From positions 1-36,252 of the forward strand of contig NZ_CADCWT010000021.1 of assembly GCF_902806485.1 (NCBI RefSeq): a stretch of DNA of 36,252 bases, read 5' to 3'. Both the position numbers and the translations under genes were made by a program. The notes under the pieces were generated by a model, which saw nothing but the letters and a program-made list of their open reading frames with translations, was not told where the DNA came from and ran no database searches. Below, in pieces: positions 30,350 to 36,252 of this stretch. The stretch comes from Candidatus Frankia alpina. Lineage in GTDB: Bacteria > Actinomycetota > Actinomycetes > Frankiales > Frankiaceae. The stretch's first letter is position 1, and each line of letters begins with the position of its first letter.

Positions 30350-33019
30350 TCACCGGGCGGCGAGGTCGGCCACCAGCCCACGCAGCTTCGCGAAGACGGC
30401 CGGGACCATCTCGGGGTTCCCGCCGCCGCCCTGGGCGATGTCGGGCTTGCCGCCGCCCTTGCCGCCCAGACTCGCCCAGGAACTGCGGACCAGGTCGCCG
30501 GCGCGCAGCCCCGCCGACCGAGCGCCGGAGTCGGTCACCACGACGATCGACAAGCCGTCCGCGGTGACCACGGCGACGACCGCCGGCCGCCCGGCGAGGC
30601 GCCCGCGCACGTCCATCGCCAGCAGCCGCACGTCGTCGGGCGCGGTGCCGGCGGGCACCTCCGCGGTGACGACGGCGACGCCGCCGACGTCCTCGGCGCC
30701 GTCGGCGAGCGCCCCAGCGCCGGCGAGCACCGCGGCGGCCCGCAGCCGGTCCAGCTCCCGCTCGGCGTCGCGCAGCCGGCCGACGATGTCGGTGACGCGG
30801 TCGGCCAGCTCGTCAGGGCGGGCCTTGAGCGCGGTGGACAACTGGGAGACCAGCAGGTGCTCCCGGGCGAGGTAGCGGAACGCGTCGATGCCGACGAGCC
30901 CCTCCACCCGACGGGTCCCGGCGGAGATCGACGACTCCGACAGCAGCTTGACCGCGCCGAGCTGGGCGGAGCTGGCGACGTGCGTACCACCGCACAGCTC
31001 GCGGGCGTAGTCGCCGACGTCGACGACGCGCACGGCGTCACCGTACTTCTCCCCGAACAGCGCCATCGCGCCGAGCCGGCGGGCCTCCGCCTGCGTCGTG
31101 ACGAACGCGTGGACCGGCAGGTCCCGCAGGGCGACCTCGTTGATCTCGTCCTCGACGTCGGCGAGGACCGACGGCGCGACGGCGCCGAGGGCGTGGAAGT
31201 CGAAACGCAGCCGGCCCGGGGAGTTCAGCGACCCGGCCTGGGTCGCCCCCTCCCCCAGCGCCCGGCGGAACGCGGCATGCACGAGATGGGTGGCGGTGTG
31301 TGAACGGGAGACCGCCCGGCGGCGACCCTCGTCGACCTCGGCCCGCACCCGGTCGCCCAGGTGCAGCTCCCCGGAGCGCACCCGCACCCGGTGCAGGACC
31401 AGCTCCGGCACGGGCCGCTGCACGTCGAGGACCTCGACCTCGCCACCGTCGAAGCGCAGCAGGCCGAAATCGGGCTCCTGGCCGCCGCTCTCCGCGTAGA
31501 AGGGGGTCGTGTCGAGAACGACTCCGACCTCGTCGCCTTCCCCGATGACCTCGAGCCCGGCGCCGTCGGCGATACCGACGAGACCGACGACGCCGGACTC
31601 GCGGGTCAGCTCCTCGTAGCCGGTGAACGTCGTCGGGCCGGAGCGGGCCAGGATCGGGCGGAACGCGGACAGGTCGACGTTGCCGATGCGCCGCGAGGCC
31701 CGATCGGCCTTCGCGGTCTGGCGCTGGCGCTCCATCAGCCGGCGGAACCCGGCCTCGTCGATCGACAGGCCCGCCTCGGCGGCCATCTCCAGTGTCAGGT
31801 CGATCGGGAAACCGTAGGTGTCGTGCAGCTTGAACGCCTCGTCGCCGCCGAGGGTCGCCGAGCCGGCCGAGCGGACCTGCCGCACCGCGGTGTCAAAGAT
31901 CGTGGTGCCGGTGCGCAGCGTCTCGGCGAACGACGCCTCCTCCGCGACGGCCACCCCGGTGATCGTCTCGGCGTTGTCGACGAGCTCCGGGTAGATCGGG
32001 CCCATCGCGGCGCCGACGACACCGAACAGCTCGGCCATGACCGGCTCGCGAGCGCCGAGCAGCCGGGCATCGCGCACCGCGCGGCGCAGCAGGCGGCGCA
32101 ACACGTAGCCGCGGCCCTCGTTGGAGGGCATGACGCCGTCGGCGATGAGCATCGCCGCGGTGCGGGTGTGATCAGCCACGACGCGCAGCCGCACGTCGTC
32201 GGCCGGGTCGGCGCCGTAGCGCCGGCCGGTCAGCCGGCCGGCGGCGTCGAGCACCGGACGAGAGATGTCGATCTCATAGAGGTTGTCGACGCCCTGCAGG
32301 ATCGTCGCCATCCGCTCCAGGCCCATGCCCGTGTCGATGTTGCGGGCGGGCAGCTCGCGCAGGATCGGATAGTCGTACCCGGCGCCCTCGCCCCGCTCGA
32401 ACTGCATGAACACGAGGTTCCAGACCTCGAGGTAACGCTCCTCGTCGGCGATCGGCCCGCCCTCGCGCCCGTACGCCGAGCCCCGGTCGAAGTAGATCTC
32501 GCTACACGGCCCGCACGGACCGGGCACGCCCATCGACCAGAAGTTGTCCTCCTTGCCGCGGCGCTGGATGCGCTCGGCGGGCAGCAGGTCCAGCCAGATC
32601 CGCTCGGCCTCGTCATCGTCGAGGTAGACCGTGGCCCACAGGTCGTCCGGCTTGAACCCGAACCCGTCGACGAGCAGCTCGAAGGCGAACGGGATCGCCT
32701 CCACCTTGAAATAGTCGCCGAAGGAGAAGTTGCCGCACATCTGGAAGAACGACGCGTGCCGGGCGGTGCGGCCGACGTTTTCGATGTCGACGGTGCGCAC
32801 GCACTTCTGCACGCTGGTGGCCCGCGGCCACGGCGTCGCCAGGTCCCCGAGGAAGTAGGGCTTGAACGGCACCATCCCGGCGTTGACCAGCAGCAGCGTC
32901 GGGTCCTGAGTAACCAGCGAAGCGCTTGGAACGACGGTGTGCCCACGCTGGGCGAAGTGGTTGAGAAAGCGGCTACGGATCTCGGCCGTGTCCATCGAGT
33001 TCACATCGTCCAGACTCAT
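30350..33019 (-). CDS. alaS: Alanyl-tRNA synthetase
   Basis: Charges tRNA-Ala and clears mischarged Ser/Gly. The 889-aa protein is the full class II enzyme. The catalytic part begins [20 protein letters not shown] and includes [16 protein letters not shown] and [11 protein letters not shown]. The editing domain has the zinc site [12 protein letters not shown] and, later, ELCGGTHV. The C-Ala part includes [15 protein letters not shown]. The ATG at 33019 is used here; a second ATG eight codons on ([10 protein letters not shown]) matches many relatives and may be the true start. Neither has a Shine-Dalgarno; the bases before the first ATG read CCCCTCCTCCC, the complement of one. Confidence 0.96.
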   Translation of the reverse strand: MSLDDVNSMDTAEIRSRFLNHFAQRGHTVVPSASLVTQDPTLLLVNAGMVPFKPYFLGDLATPWPRATSVQKCVRTVDIENVGRTARHASFFQMCGNFSFGDYFKVEAIPFAFELLVDGFGFKPDDLWATVYLDDDEAERIWLDLLPAERIQRRGKEDNFWSMGVPGPCGPCSEIYFDRGSAYGREGGPIADEERYLEVWNLVFMQFERGEGAGYDYPILRELPARNIDTGMGLERMATILQGVDNLYEIDISRPVLDAAGRLTGRRYGADPADDVRLRVVADHTRTAAMLIADGVMPSNEGRGYVLRRLLRRAVRDARLLGAREPVMAELFGVVGAAMGPIYPELVDNAETITGVAVAEEASFAETLRTGTTIFDTAVRQVRSAGSATLGGDEAFKLHDTYGFPIDLTLEMAAEAGLSIDEAGFRRLMERQRQTAKADRASRRIGNVDLSAFRPILARSGPTTFTGYEELTRESGVVGLVGIADGAGLEVIGEGDEVGVVLDTTPFYAESGGQEPDFGLLRFDGGEVEVLDVQRPVPELVLHRVRVRSGELHLGDRVRAEVDEGRRRAVSRSHTATHLVHAAFRRALGEGATQAGSLNSPGRLRFDFHALGAVAPSVLADVEDEINEVALRDLPVHAFVTTQAEARRLGAMALFGEKYGDAVRVVDVGDYARELCGGTHVASSAQLGAVKLLSESSISAGTRRVEGLVGIDAFRYLAREHLLVSQLSTALKARPDELADRVTDIVGRLRDAERELDRLRAAAVLAGAGALADGAEDVGGVAVVTAEVPAGTAPDDVRLLAMDVRGRLAGRPAVVAVVTADGLSIVVVTDSGARSAGLRAGDLVRSSWASLGGKGGGKPDIAQGGGGNPEMVPAVFAKLRGLVADLAAR

Positions 33020-33087
33020 GGGAGGAGGGGCGTCATCCTGGGGTGGGCGGCGCTGCTGCTGCCACCGCCCGTGCGGCCGCCGCGCCG

Positions 33088-33444
33088 TCAGGGCCGGCGG
33101 GCACCCGGGACCAACCGCATGGTGCGCTCGGCGTCGTCGAGGTTGTCCGGGTAGCCGGCCGCACCAGCCGCACCCGGCCCGGCGACACCGGCATCGGCCC
33201 CCGCGGGCCGCCCGGAGGACTCGAAAGGATCATCGTCCGGGTCGCGGTCGAGGCCGAGAGCAACACGGATCTCCTCCTCCCGCTCCGCCGCCGCCTCACG
33301 CACATCCGCGAGGAACTCCTGTACCGACTGTACGAGAGATCCGGCCAGGCTCGTCGGAGTAAGCGCCGCTGCGGCCTTCGCCGCCCGACGCACCACGACG
33401 ACGCCGGCCGCGGCGCCGAAGGCCAGATAGAAGATCCTGGACAT
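33088..33444 (-). CDS. Small conserved actinobacterial membrane protein (DUF6167-like)
   Basis: Function unknown. The 118-aa product starts with a hydrophobic segment (residues 1-20, [18 protein letters not shown]) that could be a membrane anchor or uncleaved signal. A helix (about 30-68) with alternating Ala/Glu/Arg follows, then a disordered Gly/Ala/Pro/Asp-rich tail. A gene of this kind sits between the DUF948 gene and alaS in Streptomyces. The TAG stop of the upstream gene abuts its ATG with no spacer, and GGGGAGG lies seven bases before the start. It is probably cotranscribed with DUF948 and alaS. The DUF number is from memory. Confidence 0.8.
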   Translation of the reverse strand: MSRIFYLAFGAAAGVVVVRRAAKAAAALTPTSLAGSLVQSVQEFLADVREAAAEREEEIRVALGLDRDPDDDPFESSGRPAGADAGVAGPGAAGAAGYPDNLDDAERTMRLVPGARRP

Positions 33445-33966
33445 CTAGTGGCCTCCCCGGCGACCCTCGGTCGCCCCGGCGACCGAGGGCAGGCCGGCGT
33501 CGTCGGCGCCCGTGTGCCGGGCCGCCTTATCTGCCTTGCCTGCCTTGTCCGCTTTCATCTGCGACTTCACTCGCGACTCGACCTCGGACCGGGTGCGCTT
33601 GGCCGCGGCCTGGCGTACGCCGTAGCTGAGAGCGGCCACCCGCACCATCGGACCGCCGAGCGTCGCGGCGAACAGCGACGTCAGCGAGGAGACGTTCGTC
33701 GTGATCGACTGCACGTTCGCCGTGATCGCGTCGACCCGGTCCAGCTCCTTGTTCACATGGGCGAGTGCCACGTTGACCTCGTCGACCGTCGCTCCGGCCT
33801 GCCTGACCCGGGCGGTTCCCTCGTCAATGGCGGCACCGGTCTGGCGCACGCGCGCCGCCGCCTCGTCGAAGATCTTGCCGAGTTTGAGCAGGACGAAACA
33901 GCCGAAGAGGGCGAGCACTGCGAACGCGCCCGACGCGATCAGGCCCGCGACCGCTCCACCGGACAT
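33445..33966 (-). CDS. DUF948-type membrane protein with coiled coil
   Basis: Function unknown. The 173-aa protein has one N-terminal membrane segment (about 6-29, AGLIASGAFAVLALFGCFVL). A long helical region follows with an internal repeat: ARVRQTGAAIDEGTARVRQAGATVDEVN. Regularly spaced Val/Leu/Ile residues to about 110 suggest a coiled coil outside or along the membrane. A basic Lys/Ala tail closes it. Such proteins resemble methyl-accepting chemotaxis signalling helices in shape but lack signalling motifs. The ATG at 33966 has AGGAG five bases upstream; 22 further residues above it look non-coding. The partner gene follows with zero spacing. Confidence 0.85.
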   Translation of the reverse strand: MSGGAVAGLIASGAFAVLALFGCFVLLKLGKIFDEAAARVRQTGAAIDEGTARVRQAGATVDEVNVALAHVNKELDRVDAITANVQSITTNVSSLTSLFAATLGGPMVRVAALSYGVRQAAAKRTRSEVESRVKSQMKADKAGKADKAARHTGADDAGLPSVAGATEGRRGGH

Positions 33967-34083
33967 ATGTGCTCCTGCCTCCATCGTCGATTGGGCCGGT
34001 CCCACCCCACCCGATCCGGCACGCCGTGCCACGCCGCGGGCGCCACCCCGGTGACGCCCTCATGTGACCTTACCGAGGCAGCC

Positions 34084-34124
34084 ACGGGGGTCATGGGTAA
34101 CCCCCGTTCCCCCGGCCGGGGGCA
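34084..34124 (-). terminator. Two adjacent GC hairpins after rarA
   Basis: ACGGGGGT (34084-34091) pairs with ACCCCCGT (34100-34107), and the next bases hold the perfect palindrome CCCCCGGCCGGGGG (34109-34122). They lie about 60-100 bases past the rarA stop in a 215-bp gap, so they probably end rarA transcripts. There is no T-run. Confidence 0.55.
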
Positions 34125-34181
34125 CAGACCCTTGGCCAGGACGTATCTCGGGCGGCACAACGGTGGTTGCGAGGCCGGCGC

Positions 34182-35651
34182 TCAGCCGACCGGTCCCGGC
34201 GGCGCCGTGCCAGGCCCGGTGGCGGACTCGGCGTGGGGCCCGGTGGGGGGCGTACCACGGACGATGGTTCGCAGCTCGCGCAGGCGTTCGGTGGCCCGGC
34301 GTTCGAAGCCGTTGCCGCCGGGCAGGTAGTAGTCCGTGCCGGTCAGCCAGTCGGGCGGGTACTGCTGACGCACGACGCCACCTGGGGCGTCGTGCGGGTA
34401 GCGGTACCCGACCCCGCTGCCGGCCCGGGTGGCCCCCTGATAGTGGGCGTCGCGCAGGTGCGCCGGCACCGGCCCGGCCCGGCCGGCACGCACATCGGCG
34501 GTGGCAGCCTCGATCGCCCGGATCACCGCGTTCGACTTCGGCGCGAGGGCGAGGTGGATGACCGCCTGAGCGAGCGCCAGCCGCGCCTCCGGCAGCCCGA
34601 CCAGGTCGAGCGCCTGCCCGGCGGCGACCGCGACGCCCAGCGCCCCGGGATCGGCCATGCCCACGTCCTCGCTGGCCAGAATGATCATGCGGCGGGCGAT
34701 GAACCGAGGATCCTCGCCGGCCTCCAGCATCCGGGCGAGGTAGTGCAGCGCAGCGTCGGCGTCGCCGCCGCGCATCGACTTGATGAACGCGCTGATCACG
34801 TCATAGTGCTGGTCACCGGACCGGTCGTAGCGCACGGCCGCTCGGTTGACGGCCTGCTCGAGCACGTCCACGTCGAGCCGCGCCACCGCCCGACCGCGCC
34901 CGCCCCCGTCCGCCTCCTCGGTCGCGGCGAGGTCGGCGAGGAATGCCTCGGCGCCCGCTTCCAGGACGGTCAACGCGCGGCGGGCGTCCCCGCCGGCGAG
35001 CCGAACCACGTGCGCACGGGCCTCGTCGGTCAGCGCCAACCGGCCGGCGTACCCGCGCGGGTCGGACAGGGCCCGGTCGAGCACGCCGCGGATGTCGTCG
35101 TCGGTGAGCGGTTCGAGGGTGAGCAGCAGTGACCGGGACAGCAACGGGCCGACGACGGAGAAGAACGGGTTCTCGGTGGTGGCCGCGACCAGGGTGACCC
35201 AGCCGAGCTCCACCGAAGGAAGCAGGGCGTCCTGCTGGGTGCGGGTGAAGCGGTGGACCTCGTCGATGAACAGCACGGTCCGCGCCCCGGCGGCCGAGCG
35301 GGCGGACCGGGCCTCGTCGATGACGGCGCGGACGTCCTTCACCCCTGCCGTCACGGCGGACAACTCCCGGTACCGCCGGCCGGTGGCGCGGGAGACGATG
35401 TGGGCCAGGGTGGTCTTCCCCGTCCCGGGCGGCCCCCAGAGGATCGCCGAGGTCGTCCCGCCGCCCTCGACCAGCCGGCGCAGGGGGCTGCCCGCGCCGA
35501 GCAGGTGGCGCTGGCCGACGACCTCGTCCAGGTGCCGCGGCCGCAACCGCGCCGCGAGTGGGGCCGGGCCGGCGACCTCGGCGCTGCGCGCATCCACCGC
35601 CGGCGGTGCGGCGTCCTCGCCGAACAGGTCCGCGGTATCGAACAGGCTCAC
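34182..35651 (-). CDS. rarA: RarA/MgsA replication-associated recombination AAA+ ATPase
   Basis: Acts at stalled replication forks together with single-strand-binding protein and RecA-type repair. The 489-aa protein shows Walker [10 protein letters not shown] (73-81), Walker [11 protein letters not shown] (126-135), sensor 1 [12 protein letters not shown] and the arginine-finger region LLSRSLLL. The C-terminal oligomerisation domain follows: [36 protein letters not shown] and YRYPHD near the end. The tail after residue 465 is non-conserved. The GTG start at 35651 lies right before the family N-terminus (SLFDTADLF). The longer frame above it reads the MHYT gene out of frame. Confidence 0.95.
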   Translation of the reverse strand: MSLFDTADLFGEDAAPPAVDARSAEVAGPAPLAARLRPRHLDEVVGQRHLLGAGSPLRRLVEGGGTTSAILWGPPGTGKTTLAHIVSRATGRRYRELSAVTAGVKDVRAVIDEARSARSAAGARTVLFIDEVHRFTRTQQDALLPSVELGWVTLVAATTENPFFSVVGPLLSRSLLLTLEPLTDDDIRGVLDRALSDPRGYAGRLALTDEARAHVVRLAGGDARRALTVLEAGAEAFLADLAATEEADGGGRGRAVARLDVDVLEQAVNRAAVRYDRSGDQHYDVISAFIKSMRGGDADAALHYLARMLEAGEDPRFIARRMIILASEDVGMADPGALGVAVAAGQALDLVGLPEARLALAQAVIHLALAPKSNAVIRAIEAATADVRAGRAGPVPAHLRDAHYQGATRAGSGVGYRYPHDAPGGVVRQQYPPDWLTGTDYYLPGGNGFERRATERLRELRTIVRGTPPTGPHAESATGPGTAPPGPVG

Positions 35652-35707
35652 CGCTTCACCGTACGACCGCGACCGGCTCCAGCACGCGCCCGAACCGGAT
35701 GAGGCGC

Positions 35708-36252
35708 TCAGCCGGAGCGGGTCTGCGACTCCGAGGTGGGTGGGCGGCTCCAGACGGGGACCGGCGGGGCGGGCCGGCGGTGGCGGCTGCTCTCGCGGGC
35801 CACCGTGAACGAACCGGACTCGGTGACGCCGCCCATGGCCGCGAAGATGACCACCGCCAGCACCGAGAAGGCGATCACTCAGACGATCGGGGCGAGGGAG
35901 AACGGGTCGGTGCCCGTCACCTCCTCCTCGCCGGCCCCGGCCTGAACCTGGGTGGCGGCCATCGCCGTGTAGTGCATACCGCTGACCGCCGCCGCCATGA
36001 TCAGGGAGGCGGCAACCACGTGCCGGCCGGTGCGTACCCGGAACGCGATCCACAGCGCCGCGAGTGCCGCGGCCACCGCGATGAGCACGGACAGCACGAC
36101 GATTCCGCACCGGTAGGTCACGGTCCCACCGACGTGCATCGCGGCCATGCCGGTGTAATGCATCGCGGCAATCCCCAGGCCGGAGACCACGCCACTGAGC
36201 CTTTCCCGGTAACGTTTCGTCGCTTTGCGTGACATCAATGTGGTGTTGGTGT
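35708..36252 (-). pseudogene. MHYT-domain membrane protein, interrupted by an in-frame TGA and cut at the window edge
   Basis: MHYT proteins are integral membrane sensors, proposed to bind copper and sense gases, with paired MHYT motifs on transmembrane helices. Two motifs are visible: [15 protein letters not shown] (about 36134-36178) and [11 protein letters not shown] (about 35955-35987), with hydrophobic helices between. The frame stops at TGA 35881-35879 after DPFSLAPIV. It continues past that stop, in the same frame, as [17 protein letters not shown], a good last membrane helix, and then a basic tail to TGA at 35710-35708. In relatives a Trp follows at this point, so TGG to TGA is the likely change. 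A functional shorter protein or a base error are alternatives. The N-terminus and any earlier MHYT repeat lie beyond the edge. Confidence 0.78.

Overview
The window is about 36 kb of very GC-rich actinobacterial chromosome. The conserved gene order, many GTG starts, frequent 4-base ATGA/GTGA overlaps, and genes for BldD, an actinobacterial integration host factor and an omega subunit point to a filamentous actinomycete. Frankia or a close relative is my best guess, from gene order and protein style rather than a database match. It is core housekeeping DNA: I see no phage, transposase, CRISPR array, tRNA or rRNA. Every gene except bldD lies on the minus strand, so transcription runs from high to low coordinates.

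Layout in transcription order (right to left). An MHYT-domain membrane protein gene, interrupted by an in-frame TGA and cut by the window edge (36252-35708), is followed by rarA (DNA repair ATPase). Two small membrane proteins (DUF948 type and DUF6167 type) lead into alaS, ruvX, mltG, aroE, a prepilin peptidase gene, aroC, aroK, aroB, efp and nusB. This block joins alanyl-tRNA charging, a peptidoglycan transglycosylase, the later shikimate pathway and translation/transcription factors. nusB appears to start with CTG overlapping the efp stop. nusB converges on bldD (+ strand), with a perfect 13-bp hairpin between them. bldD diverges from the pyrimidine operon pyrR-pyrB-pyrC-(PH-like membrane protein)-carA-carB-pyrF, which is almost entirely translationally coupled. 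A PyrR-binding hairpin in its leader can hide the pyrR ribosome-binding site. pyrD is missing from this operon.

Downstream, mihF stands between hairpins, then gmk and rpoZ separated by two hairpins, then coaBC, metK, priA, fmt, rsmB, rpe and a deaminase-only ribD. An FMN riboswitch then precedes the start of the riboflavin synthase gene, which runs off the left edge. CoaBC, MetK and Fmt form a one-carbon/cofactor/initiator-tRNA group; Rpe supplies pentose phosphate and RibD/RibE belong to riboflavin synthesis.

The genes are mostly textbook families, so I do not claim a new system. The points most worth a second look are the apparent CTG start of nusB, the interrupted MHYT gene, an octapeptide-repeat tail on CarB, a PriA without its helicase motifs, a homopolymer hairpin in the riboflavin leader, and a long near-perfect palindrome between priA and fmt.
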